A DNA stretch of 64,000 bases from Amoebidium appalachense (taxonomy: Eukaryota > Ichthyosporea), in contig CAVNZM010000005.1 of NCBI GenBank assembly GCA_963693365.1, forward strand, positions 7,998,001-8,062,000, in the 5' to 3' direction. Below the pieces are notes generated by a model. That model was given only the letters and a program-made list of their open reading frames with translations. It did no database searches and had not been told where the DNA came from. Shown piece by piece: positions 11,581-25,217 of this stretch (the first letter of the stretch is position 1; every line of letters begins with the position of its first letter). Both the position numbers and the translations under genes were made by a program.

Positions 11581-12341
11581 CTACTGAAACACCCCTGACA
11601 TAGTCTCTCGAGGCACCGCCATGGCGAAGACTGTGAAGATGGAACCCATACTCGTTGAGGCCGAGAGAGTCACATGCCGCTTGGAACTTGGCACGCAGAA
11701 CATCATACGAGAAAGGAAACAGCCGCGCAGAAGGGGGGCGCCACGGAACCAGAAAGACAGGATGGCCAACAGGGAGGGATCGGTGATGGGGACAAACTGA
11801 TTTGGACCGGTCTTGGTGTCGGCCAGGCGGATGCCGCCTGTACCGGGTGGCATGTCGTGGGGAACGGGGTCGTCGGGCAAAATAAGATCCGCACGGGTGA
11901 GCATAAGCAGCTCACTGACACGAAAATAACACTCAAATCCAAGCAAAACAGCAATACCAAACAAGGGGTCAATTTTGGAATACAAATGATTGCCAATGAC
12001 GAGGACCAATGAAAACGGAAGCGGGGGCGTGGTCTTTGCTGGAACAAGCCGGTTCCAGCCCTGCAGGCTCCGTTGGGCGGCCTGCAGGTGTGGACCCAGG
12101 CGTGGCATGAAATGCTTGATGCCGGCAGCTGTGTTGACACAGCGCTGACGCTGGCCACGCGATGGATCAATGGCATAACACTCCTCAAAATACTCCACCA
12201 GGAGGTCGTCCAGTTCGGCGGGGGACTTGGCAACCAATCCAGGAACTCAACAACAGCATCCCGGTAGGCCTTGAGGGTTGGGGGCTTTATGGCCTGGTCA
12301 GCCAGAAAACCGCGAGGGACCATGTACCAGGGGGCAACCAA
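11581..12341 (-). pseudogene. DIRS-type tyrosine recombinase (copy A)
   Basis: Minus-strand recombinase, about 85-95% like copies F and G by eye. The N-terminal part reads FLADQAIKPPTLKAYRDAV, followed by CYFRVSELLML with the first catalytic Arg. A six-C run near 11735 puts the HSLRHGG box and the Tyr segment out of frame, as in copy F. Near the start, a 104-bp tandem duplication (12231-12438) breaks the frame again. The protein would catalyse strand exchange for element integration; this copy should be inactive. Confidence 0.8.
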
Positions 12342-12438
12342 TCCAGGAACTCAACAACAGCATCCCGGTAGGCCTTGAGGGTTGGGGGCTTTATGGCCTG
12401 GTCAGCCAGAAAACCGCGAGGGACCATCTGCAGGATTG
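12231..12438 (-). repeat. 104-bp tandem duplication in the recombinase ORF
   Basis: 12231-12334 is repeated at 12335-12438, starting CAACCAATCCAGGAACTC. The unit length is not a multiple of three. The duplication is absent from copies F and G. Confidence 0.85.
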
Positions 12439-14455
12439 TGGGCTGACGGCAGCCACACACAATACAAACGAATGTCGAGAGCAAGCGTGTAGGCAGCCAC
12501 CTGGCGGCATACACGGTTCAGGCGTCGGGATGCTGAACGACCCTTAGCAACAGCCCCAAGCAGCGCCGTCGAATCAAGGCCCCAAAGGTAGCGGGAGCCC
12601 CAGGCAGCCGTAGACCGACCTAATCGACGAAGCCCCAGGAGCAAGGCTTCTCCCTCCAGAATGTTGATGTGGTTGGAGTGGCGCCAACGATGACTGATGT
12701 TGGTGGTCCACCGGCTACCAACAGCTGCCAGGATAGGTGCCGGGGGGGCGGACAGGCTTGGCTCGTGCACAGGACCAGACAGCTGGCTGTAGTGGCCACG
12801 CCGGTTGCAGTGAGGCAGCACTTCGCGGAGAAGCGTTGCTGGAAGCACCCAGGGTACCACTCCACCACCCAACAAGGAAGCATCAGTGCAGAACATGGTG
12901 CTAGCAAACCCAGAACGCAAATCACAACGCATCAAAGGGGCCAAAGCACACATCGCCTGAAGCTCCCACACCACGGGCGGGGGAAGGGGCTGTTCCCGTC
13001 CCCCCAGCTGCTCCACAAAACTGTAGACGGCACTCAGAACCGACAAAAGCGGCCGCTGCAGCAGTGCCGCCCACACCCAACCACCAAGGAACTCCTGCAA
13101 ACGGAGCTGCGTGACGACACCACGACGCAACACGGCCTGGGTTTCCGCCACCAGACGGCACAAGGAAGCGCCAGACGGGCGCAATATCCCAGAGCGATGC
13201 ATTTCCAGGCCTAGCAGCACCATAGAGGACGACGAACCAGCAGCCACATCCTTCTTGACATTGGAGGGAAGACCAGCCGGGCCGGTGACGCCATGATACG
13301 ATTCACGCTGACAATTGATGGCGGTGGCATCTGTGCCGACCCAGCCACAGTCGTCCACATACAGGGCATGCTGCGTGGCCTCCACAGGCCGCGGCACTAT
13401 CGCACAGAGGCGCTCAATGCGGGGCATGCCGGCTCGGTTAGCCAACTGCCCATGGACGTCTTGAGCCACAAGCACAGAATGCACCCAGCCCATGGGCACG
13501 GTCATGAGGGCCGGGTACACAAGCCGGTCGGGCCCAGAAATGCCAACAGCCTCCGAAGACACAAGCGGCAATCCGAAGTACCGCCACAGCCACTCGGGGG
13601 CAAGAAGACGATGGAACTGATTGTCCATGTCCGACTTGCCAAAATAGAGGCAATCCTCAGGCCCCAGCAACAGATCGGCAAAATCGGCAAGGTTGGGCAG
13701 GTGCACCTGGAGGGCAGGATGATCACGGGCAAAGAACAGGTTGCCACGGCGGCCGTCAAAAATGACGCGGGCTCTGGTGTCTTTGGGGACCCCAAACAGC
13801 CCATTGATGGCCAGTGGCTTTTCCTGCGCCTCGAAATAGTGCACCATGCCGCAGTCTTGAAGCCGAAGAAGAGGGGACCGTATTCCCCACTGGGAACGTG
13901 ATGCGCCGGTCGGATGCGGAGCAGCTCTGCAAGCGTCGGCGGAACAGGCTTGAGAAGGCCGCCGTCGCAGTTGGCCAAAAACGGCTGCAGTGTAGGAGAC
14001 AAAAACTGCAACACGTCCACTGTGGCTCCAACCCCAGGGGGTGGCAAAGCGGCATTTGCCGCCGTGAGAGGTAGCCATCCTGTCAATACAGGGTAGGCCG
14101 CGGGGAACGCAGCCAAGACACTACTCGCGGGCTGAGCGTCATAGACACCCGCGCGTATAGCATCGTAGCTGGCCCTAAGGACAAAGGTCCACAGGGCATG
14201 GTGGTGACTGTTCAACAACCCGGTCGGGAATGGGCAAGGGCCGCCTGCCCACAGCTCGTTGAGGGCACCAAGACAACGGTTAGCCAAGGTAACCCCCTTC
14301 AGGCGGTGAGACAGACGTTGCCGACGGCGTTGACTCCGTAGACGGGCTTGTCCAGAACGGTCCGGCATAGGAATGGCCGGAACAGGAAACAAATCAGAGG
14401 CGGCAAAGACATGACGTGGCATAGCTGTGGAATCCTTAGAAAAATTAGGGGGCAT
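12402..14455 (-). pseudogene. DIRS-like reverse transcriptase/RNase H (copy A)
   Basis: The most complete pol of the family. The start matches ATG 14455 (MPPNFSKDSTAMPRH). RT motifs are DMDNQFHRLL, LMTVPMGWV and the catalytic YVDD (ALYVDDCGWV). RNase H residues are FCTDASLLGG, LEGEALLLGL, GLDSTALLG and NPADGPSR. The order RT-RNase H followed by a recombinase is that of DIRS elements. There is no integrase. The N-terminal third is in another frame: near 13865 one base is missing compared with copy E, which is intact at that point. The 558-residue ORF 12402-14078 covers the catalytic part without a stop. Confidence 0.85.
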
Positions 14456-14532
14456 ATTTAATCAAGGGCACGTGGCAGGAAGCCACAACAAAATAATATA
14501 CAGAACCGCGTGCCGAACCCCCAAAGGGCCGT

Positions 14533-15552
14533 TTAGGCCCTGTGCCCACCGGTCCCCGGAGGGGTCGATGGACCGGCTCCGGATGGGCCACTGCCGGGAC
14601 CGCGCCGAGCCCGGGTGACTTCGGCGAGGGTCTTGGCTTGACGAACAGCCCGGTAGGCCAAGGCAGGGGGCAGGGGCAGGCTGCGCGCAGGGAGCTCCTC
14701 AAACTGCTCTGCAACAGCCCAGTCCCCGTTGGACTGATCAGCAGTCTGCACAGCCAGCAGACGGCGCACACCAACTTCCACAGCAGGTGACTCCTTGCGG
14801 GCCTTAGGGTCGGCGGCCAGCAGCAGATCCAGCATACGGGCAAGCGTCAGAGCCTTGACTGAGCAGTGACCGAGGCCTGGTCAGCCAAGGTGCTCTTGAG
14901 GTAGGAAGGGGGCCAGACGTTCTTTGACGCGCAGGTTGACTTTGGCGCCGCTGGAGAGCAGATAACGGCTGGGGTTGGGTTTGGAACGGCCAGAGGAACG
15001 ACGGCTGCGAGAGGAACGACCGTAGCCACTGCTGCTGGAATCAGAATCCTCACGCGACGATGGGGTGTCTTCACTGCCGGTGGCGTACGCATAGACAGGC
15101 TCCTTGCCCTTTGCCCGCGCAGACAGCGTGCTCAGCAGGCCGCCGGCAGAGGGCTTCTTGGGGCGACCAGACTGGGCAACAGAGAGGGCTTGCACTTGGG
15201 CAGAAAGCGCCTGCAGCTGCTCTTGGACGTCTACACCGTCAGAACGCCGCTGGGGAGAGGGCGACCCAGGTGGGGGGGAGGCACGGCCGCTGCGAGGAAT
15301 GCGACAGAGCAAGTGCAGCTGGTCGGTGACTTTCCAACCGACCATCTCAGGGTCATCAAAAGCCACCGAGCGCGCCTTGAGGGCTGAAACCACACTGTTG
15401 ACGGTTTCTGCCGGCAGGCTGTTCCAGGGGAGGGCGTTGGACTGCAAAACGGCCAGACTTTTGAGGCTTGCGTCGTCCGCATCGGTAGAGATCTCCAAAA
15501 GCTTTTCGAGGAGAGCGGCCCCCTTGGCGACCAGAGCAGGAGGAGGGGCCAT
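14533..15552 (-). pseudogene. DIRS-like gag-type ORF (copy A)
   Basis: The start is taken at ATG 15552 (MAPPPALVAKGAALLEK), conserved with copy E; the longer open frame upstream has no counterpart. The protein has the coiled-coil-like VQEQLQALSAQVQALS segment and a Ser/Arg-rich region, then continues in a second frame (14835-14533, MLDLLLAADPKARKESP). A deletion of roughly 35 bp near 14850, absent from copy E, accounts for the break. Gag-like role inferred from position only. Confidence 0.6.
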
Positions 15553-15869
15553 TGCAATGCTCACAAACCAGACTAGAGCACGAAAACGTGAAAACGAAGA
15601 CAGGAAAATGCAAAAACGTGGGAAAACCGACACCGCAAAAAACGTCCGAAAACCAGCTAAAACGCAACGGCGCGCACGCAAAGCTCTTACCAGATGCTGC
15701 CGAAGCTAAGCGCGCGCTCCTGGGCAAAAAAAAAACTAAAGAAAAAACGAACAAGAGCGCGAAAAACGGGGACTAGAGTTGCAAAAACTTAGCTAAAAAA
15801 TTGGGCCTAAAGAGACCTAAACGCGCTCAGTAGCGCCGCAACTGACCTCCCTGGGGCCGCGCAAGCTCA

Positions 15870-15971
15870 TTATCCCCCATGTTTTAGATTAATCTTCAAG
15901 ATTAAACAATCTTGTATCCCGGGAATTCTGGAAAATCGGTCAATTAGAGTGATTAATCTTCAACATTAATC
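15870..15971 (+). repeat. Left TSD and terminal/subterminal repeats of the DNA transposon
   Basis: TTAT (15870-15873) is the target duplication. The terminal repeat starts at 15874 with CCCCC. The motif GATTAATCTTCAA occurs near 15887 and again at 15951, the second copy extending to CATTAATC as at the right end. Confidence 0.8.
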
Positions 15972-16524
15972 TCAACTCCCCCTCAAAAAACGGAGTTTTT
16001 TCCCGTAAAAATGGTCCGACGGGGCTGAAACTTTCCATGAGCGAAGCAAACATATATAGGTTTGAAAGCCCAGCGGCTGGGTGTGTGTTGCATATGGACT
16101 TTTCGGCACAGCGAGAGCGTGACGGTAGGTGAATATGGATATCGAGGATCATTAATCAAGGAGCCACAGTGACTGCTGCAAGCTTGAATGATTGATTTGA
16201 GTGTGCTGTATTGCATTATGATGTGGGGGGGGAAACGCTGCGTTTCAACAAAGAAATAGGAGAGCAATGCTTTTACACCCCTCGAGTGCAGTATACTATT
16301 GGTTGCTGTTCGAACAAGACCCATTTATGGTGTGACGTATAGCCTTTTTTAGCTGTTGTAAACAAACAACACAGGCCGTGGCTACTTTTGAGGACCCTGC
16401 TTGTAGATTATCATCTCACACCCAACTTGAACCCGTAGCGTTGCTCTGGATACACCCTGTCGTTTTCACTTTCTTTTTGTTTTCTTGTTTTCTTTTTTTT
16501 TGTTTTTGGTGATGGACGCAAAGA

Positions 16525-18228
16525 ATGGAAGGGGACTTTGAAATAATATTTGATGATAGTGGTGGGTTTGAAGCCGGGGCAGTAGACTCAGACATCTTTA
16601 ACGATTTCTTTGCTGACGAAAGCACAAGTGATACAGAAGATTCTGTTGACAACGGTGATACCACACTCACAGGAAAATGGCGTATTTATGACGCCAAGCA
16701 AGTAGAGTTAACACTCAAAGCAGACGATGTTGAAAACAGGCTTTTAGATACGTTCAGGAAGGAGACCTCGGAGATCCAGAAACGTTTGCTAACCCACTTT
16801 TCTGGAGAGCCAACCATTAGTAACGTCCTCGACCTCTTCTTTTCACCACTCATTCTCCAGACACTGCTTGAGACTATCAATATTGGACTCCGTGCACGCA
16901 AGAAGAGGACTGCCACACTACACGATCTACACGGTTTCCTGAAAGTGATATGCTATTTGTCATTCTACGGTGTGTCCCCCTCCGTGTTCTATGATGTTAA
17001 ACTGAGCCACGCATTCCCAACCGCAAACACCTGCCTGCCCCAAGACCGGTTCATGGACATCCTGGGCGCACTCTCCCACAGTAACAGCACCCCTCACGAT
17101 GGTGCAACTGACCGTACTTGGAATTTGCCAATCCGTCAAACTAATACCCGTCTTTTGCAATTCGAGCAACTGGCATCACAGCGCATGGCCGAAATGTGCT
17201 TTGTGCCTAATATTTCCGTGCTCATTGAAGATGACGACCATCTGCGGCTAAGGTCCAAGGTAGTTGAAGAAACGGATTTTATCCGTGTCAACAACCCTAT
17301 CAAAGCAAACGGGCCCGTAAACCATCTTCTCGGCTCTCTGTTGACCGGGTGCCCCATATCGGCACATGTGGGCCAGCGCGGGCAATCGGTGGACGACATT
17401 TTCGGTGTGCTTTGGTCTCGGGTGACCACGGTTCACCCAAGTATGAATGGTTTTCGAAACCCTTTTGGGGTTGATCGGGGGTACAACTCGAAGGAACTCA
17501 CAAGTGCTGCGCTTGGCATGAACCTCCTACTCCATGGGACCCACAAACGTGGTCCCAATTTTCCATTTACGTTTGGGGTCCCACCGGAGAAGGTGAAGGG
17601 CAATGTTCGACTAGTGAGCACTGTCGGGGCTAAGGCAGCATACTGGGCTGAGAGGAAAGCGGAGAGTAAGTTCAGACCTCCCCCCCCCCCCCCCCCTTCC
17701 CCCCCCCCCCCCCCTCCCAACACACACAAACATACCGACATACCAACGATCACTGAAGGAGTGCCTCCGCCCCCCCCCCCCCCTCCCCCCCCCTCCCCCC
17801 CCCCCCCCCCCCCCCCCTTCCCCTCTCCCCACCGCAAAAAAAAAAAGGAGGAATGGCAGGTTCACAGCCCCCTCCCCCCACCCCCCCCCCCCCCCTCATC
17901 CCTCCCTCCCTCCATTACCCCCCCCCCCCCCCCCCCCCTCCCCCCCCCCCTCCCCCCCCCCCCCCCCCCCCCCCCAAAGACACACAGAAACATTCGCAAA
18001 CACACCGTCATGTACATACCAACAAGCGCACACCACACACACATGCACACACACACCCACAACGGAACCCCCCACCCCCCCACCCCCTTCCCTTCTTACC
18101 CCCCCGCCCGACCTCAAAATTCTCTTTTTTAAAAAAAAAAAAATATGTGAACAAATGTTTAGCAAATCGTACACCTCCTCCTCTCTCCTCCCCCCTCCTC
18201 CCCCCCCGAACACACAGACACAGACACA

Positions 18229-18291
<63 letters not shown>

Positions 18292-19252
18292 CGGCAGGGT
18301 GCCCCCCTCCCCCCCCCCCCCAAAAAAAAAAATTATCTAGATAAATTAAAAATAAAAAATAAAACCAAATGAAAACAAACCCCCCGAAAAAACGGAATGA
18401 ATAATATGCAATTGAAAATTTAGGGAGGGAAAAAAAAACACCCCCAGCCGACACTATATATTAGGGCAGTACTGACAAAGTCACAGTGGGTATGCACATG
18501 TGCGCACACCCTGGCTCTCTCGCGCACATGTAGCATGTGAGACACTGACAGGGTCTATGCTTTATCAGTCTTTTTCTCAATAACTCTTTCCCAGCTCCCT
18601 CTGATTTTCTTTTATCTCATCGGCATCATGATTGCACAGGTGCCCGTGGGGGGCCGGAGGTGAAGTTAACTGCGGTTGCATACCATGCGGGGTTTGGTTC
18701 TGTCGGTTTACTGCAAACCTCCGACCCAGCAGCTGGCAGAGGGATGTGGACTTATAGGCTTGCAAATAAGAGGTGTGTGCTTATAGCTTGCCTACGACGT
18801 ATGGTGTGCAGTGTGTGTTTTTGTGTGCATGTGCGTGTGTGTGTGCGCACGCACGTGTGTGTTTGGGATATTTTGAGTTGTCCTGCCAAGTTTATGTCAC
18901 GTGCGCGTGCGCACGTGTGTGTGTGTGTTTGTGTTGTACTGTGTTTGTGTTGTGTGTGTGTGTGTGTGTGTCTGCGTGTGTGTGTGCCAGTGTGTGTGTG
19001 TGTGTGGGTGTTGTGTGTGGGTGTTGTGTGTGGTTTGTGTGTTGTGTGTGTGTGTGTGTGTGTGTTTTCGTTGTGCCTTACACCATGACTGGCTGTGAGT
19101 GAGTGTGCGGATGCGAGTGTGAGTGTGTGTGTGTGTCTGCCATGGATGTGTGCCGTGGGTGTGGGTCTACGTATGGTTATGTGTGTACAGGTATCTGTGT
19201 GTGTGTGTGTGGAAGCACGACTTTTATTTTTTGTGCTTTGTGTTTATACCGT

Positions 19253-19299
<47 letters not shown>

Positions 19300-22200
19300 G
19301 TTTTTGCTGGTTTTGTGTTGTGTATGCTGTTCTGTTCAGCATTTTTTGGTGTGTTTTTTCCTGGGCTGGTTTGCATTGTTGTTACTCCCGGTTTCTTGGG
19401 CTAGGAGACAGTATTATGCATATGCTTGTGCCGGGTGTTGGCACAGTGTGTGCGTGGCTGTGCTTGTGGGTTATGCAAAAGGATCGTGTTTGTGCGTATG
19501 TCAGTGGGTGTCTGTGGCTGTCTACCGGTGTGCTCATATGTGCTCATGTGCGTGTATGTATTTGGGGGGGGGGGGGGGGGGGGGGGGGTGGGGGGGGGGG
19601 AAAGGGGGTGGCAGAGAGGTGGAAAAGAGGGGAGGGGGAAAGTGGAGGGGGAAGGAGGGGGAGTGGGGGGGATAGGGGAAGGGGGTGGCAGAGGGGTGGA
19701 AAAGAGGGAGGGAGGGAAAGGATGGAGGGGAGGGAGGGGGGAGGAGGGGAACGAGGGGGGAGGGAGGGAACTTCCCGGGGGAGGGGGTGAGGGGTGGGGG
19801 GGGGTTGTGCATGCATGTGCTGTTGCGTGGTGTGCTCGGATCGCGCATATAAGTTTATGTTCAATCCGCACCGTCGGTGACATGCAAAATCATATCGGCA
19901 TAATATGTTATTTGTTTATAATGAACCAACAAGTGCGCACAGGGAGAAGTTGGATCTTGTGGTCACTTCCTCAATGCCCGCCTGGCTATGTATGGAGGGC
20001 ACGTTGTGGGCCCGCAACATCCCTCAGCCCCACACCAACGCTATTCCCACCGCCCGTCATGATTTCCCGTCACAGCCAACCACACCCTCCGAGGCTCCTC
20101 CCCCAAGCCCAGTGGGCCAAGGGGACGATGCACAGGATAAACGAGTGGTTACCCTTACCACAGGCCAGGCATCACCTGAATGGTTTGTCTACCGTCAGTT
20201 TATGATTACGTCCACTGGGGCTGGAGAGGTGTTACGACAATTGCGGGAAGAGGATGTCCCAAATGACGGCCAATTGGATGTTCTCCGCAACAAAATTGGC
20301 TTCCGCATTGGCAGTGTACGAGACGCAGATGTCGACGAAGTGGGAGATGCAGTCCGATCGTACAGCGAAGAAGAGCTCAACGGCATGAAGTTGCCCGAAC
20401 TCAAGATTCTCGCTAGCAAAAACGGGCTGGTGATGGGGGGAAGGAAGGTTGAATTGGTTGCGAGGCTCAAAGAGCATTTTGCCGCCAGAGACGGTGCATC
20501 CGCGCAGGACAATGCCGGCACTCGCCCACCGCCCCCTCCCACACAGGCTTCCAACCCACCGCCCCACCCGCCGTTTGCATTCACCACAACACAAGTGGCC
20601 TCTCAATTGAGCCCCTCCCTCCCCTTGCGACCGCCCCCCGCCAGGCAAGGAGGCCCCTTTGTTCCACCCAATAATCCTGCTGCACCTCAAGTGGGAGTGA
20701 CTAGTGGCCCTTTTGGTGCATTTCCCTCTTTTCATCATTCCTATGTGCCCGTGCCGCCAGCGGGGTTTTCCGTGCCTGCACGTCACGTTCAACACCAGCC
20801 ACCGACCCAGGCCCAATACCACTGGCCATTTGCACCTGCACCTACACACCAGCCAGCAGAGGCACCCTCACAAAACGGGCCGCGCCAAGTCGACAACTCG
20901 GTGCCCAATAGTGTGAGTGCATCGGCGGCAGCAGCAGCAGAGGCAGCCCGTGCCCGTGCAGTTGATGTTGCCCTGCTACGTGCGTGGTTTATGAAGCCTC
21001 TGTCTACTGACGGCATGGCGACTGGGTCACACAACGAGCCTTACGTGCGCCGGGCGTTCCCTTTGTTCCTGCAAGACCACAGTGGTTGGGAGGTAGATGG
21101 CGCTATATCCGAGCCTGGCCTTGTGTGTGTTCGCGAGCAACCGTACATGGGAGCGTCTGTGGATGGCACCTTGCGTTTGTTGAACACGTCGGATAACACA
21201 ACACACAAAGCCATTCTGGAAATTAAAACAATGACGTCAGATACGACTATATCGGAGGCGACTGAGCGAGCAGCCAGATACGGCAAATTCGGCGAATGCA
21301 AATTTGGGGATGACACCTGCCGTATTATGGTTCACAGCTCCTCCTATCGGTGCCAACTGCTGCATCATGCTGCAGTGTACGGAGTGAACCGTGCCATTTT
21401 TGCGGTGGGGGCCACACACGAGATAATATACGCTGTCGTCGTCAAGTTCCCACAGCACTTATTGGACGACTACTGCGCTGTGCTTGAAACGATCGCACGG
21501 CGGCACCTGCGGTGGGTGTACCGGAACAACCAACCCCCTTGTTTCACACCGGACGAGCTGAAGGGGTTGTCGGCAGTTGACAACGACACAGTTGTGGGTG
21601 GCTTACACCTGTGGCGTGCCCTGCACAATCTCCGCGTCAAACACGGGGGGCCCCTTCCGACTGCGGCTGCCATCCTGCTTACCGCGGTGGCCTGGTGGAA
21701 CGCCACCAAGGGTGCTGTGGACATAGTTTCACATTACCTCGCCAACACCAAGCTGGACATCAAGGGCTTATCACCGGCAGCGGCGATTTACCTGCGAACA
21801 ATTCAGCTTCTTTTACTTTGCTCATTCCAATGTCACCGTATCATGGTGTTGGGAGACCAATTGCAGAATGTGCAAACCTATGCCCAGGGGCGTGACTTGC
21901 TGAACCACGAAAGTTCGTTTCGAGTGTTTGTCGCCACTGTACCGGTCGATTGGAAACTGCAGCACATGCAGCACATGTCGCAATTAACAGCACAGCTGTT
22001 GTCCACGCCAAGCAGAGCCCCTGCCCCCCCCCCTGCGCCATTCCCCCAGGTTTGCACACGCATGCGCGCCACCCGAGCCACAGACACTGCCCATCGCCGT
22101 CAGTCACCACGGATAGCGAAACGTAGCCGGTCTGCTGCACAGCAGGATGACACAGACTTGGAGGCTTCGCGGCCAGCCAAATTTCCGCGCTTGACGCAAT

Positions 22201-22505
22201 CGCGTCGGCAGTATTGGGGCACCGGTGAGGGCAGAAGGTTTCGGCTATCCAAGGACAATGGGCACGTCATTGTGCAAAACGACACCAAAGGCAAATGTGC
22301 CCTGTGTGGTTTTTACGCTGGCGGCCAGCAGCAGCGAAACGTCAGGAGACACCAAGGCGGCACCACACAAGCTAGTTGTGAAGCGTGCAAAGTTCGTTTG
22401 TGCTCTAAGCGCAAGCGCAATGACCAAAAATTAAAAAACTGCTTCGAAATATGGCACACACACAAGGATATCAGAACTAGTGCTCACTGGGCTAACAACT
22501 ATTAG
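16525..22505 (+). CDS. DDE transposase with embedded SAP and YqaJ-type nuclease domains
   Basis: Three exons, 16525-17665, 18640-18772 and 19943-22505, join in phase (donors GTAAGT and GTGTGT, acceptors CACAG) to give 1278 residues. Residues 100-380 look like a piggyBac-type DDE domain: an acidic block at 235-238 (LIEDDDHLRLR) and D317 (GVDRGYNSKEL), then HGTHKRG. Residues 496-517 (LTTGQASPEWF, ITSTGAG) match the start of YqaJ nucleases. About 572-604 is a SAP-like DNA-binding helix pair. A Pro/Ala linker follows. E790 (GSHNE), D832 (ASVDG), E851 and K853 (LEIKT) fit the YqaJ catalytic set. WNATKGAVD (1010-1018) resembles the piggyBac third-Asp motif. Residues C1210, C1213, C1237, C1240, C1245, C1258 and H1263 form a cysteine-rich end. 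No stop or frameshift is seen. Domain calls are by eye. Confidence 0.75.
17666..18639 (+). repeat. Intron 1 of the transposase gene: poly-C and CA tracts
   Basis: 974-bp intron made largely of C runs (17677-17715, 17770-17818, 17878-17975) and a CA tract (18208-18291). It ends with a pyrimidine-rich stretch and CACAG. The long proline-rich reading that continues from exon 1 is this intron translated. Confidence 0.75.
18773..19942 (+). repeat. Intron 2 of the transposase gene: GT and poly-G tracts
   Basis: 1170-bp intron with GT-rich stretches (about 18815-19070, 19250-19296) and G-rich blocks (19562-19800, including a G run near 19562). Its composition is the complement of intron 1. The acceptor is GCGCACAG before 19943. 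Confidence 0.7.
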
Positions 22506-24554
<2,049 letters not shown>

Positions 24555-24803
24555 CGCTGTGATTAATCTAATTCTCGGATTGATTAATCTTCTTTTACGC
24601 TCGCACCTCTTCTCGAAGGTGTATAATAAACATGGATATTATAGACATAAACACCCAAAAAAAATTACATAGGCGTTTTCTTGACTATCAAAACCAACTT
24701 TTTGCCTACTTAACATGTATTTTTGGGCTGCTGGGTAAGTCGGTGGAAGCGCCGCAAATGTGATTAACGTTGAAGATTAATCATTTGATTACAGTGGGGT
24801 TAT
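24555..24803 (-). repeat. Right terminal/subterminal repeats and TSD of the DNA transposon
   Basis: Read inward from 24799, the end is CCCCACTG followed by GATTAATCTTCAACG, matching the left end. Related GATTAATC motifs recur near 24560-24590. TTAT at 24800-24803 is the second target duplication. Confidence 0.8.
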
Positions 24804-25217
24804 AGAGCGCGGCCCACATTTTTGCCTATGGAAATATGAAGAAATGACTTAGAACCTATCAAATCCATGAAATCTACCAAAATGGAATTTTTGCTGCACA
24901 TCAACCAATGAAAAATTTTCACAAGTGGCTAAAACCCCTAGATCATAAAGACCAAATCGATTGCCGCCCAATTCGGACTAGATATAACTCAAACTCATCA
25001 ATATATCCATATGGCATATCCCACAGAACATAAAAACAGCTACAGCTCCCTAAATAAAAATGCTAGCAGCCTGAAACTTTGCACGCACATCAAACACACC
25101 ATGGCCTACAGCATTATACTACCACGAAGTTTACAGCACACTCGCAACACACAATTTCACTCCAACGGGGCTATCTAATTCTCCTGCAAAGAAAACACGT
25201 TTACAAACTTAATATTA
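24804..25217 (-). repeat. Outer part of A1 repeat of DIRS copy A
   Basis: This continues the A repeat broken at 15869. Joining 15869 to 24804 across one TTAT restores the uninterrupted repeat seen at 5540-5580. It ends AACTTAATATT at 25217, the outer end of the element. Confidence 0.85.

Noticed and set aside
17666-18132. Long proline-rich C-terminus of the transposase ORF
   Set aside because: It is poly-C translation after a GTAAGT donor at 17666. Exons 2 and 3 continue the protein in phase with family-like sequence.
18815-19800. Cys/Val-rich and Gly-rich ORFs on both strands
   Set aside because: They are translations of GT and G repeats within intron 2; no composition other than the microsatellite.
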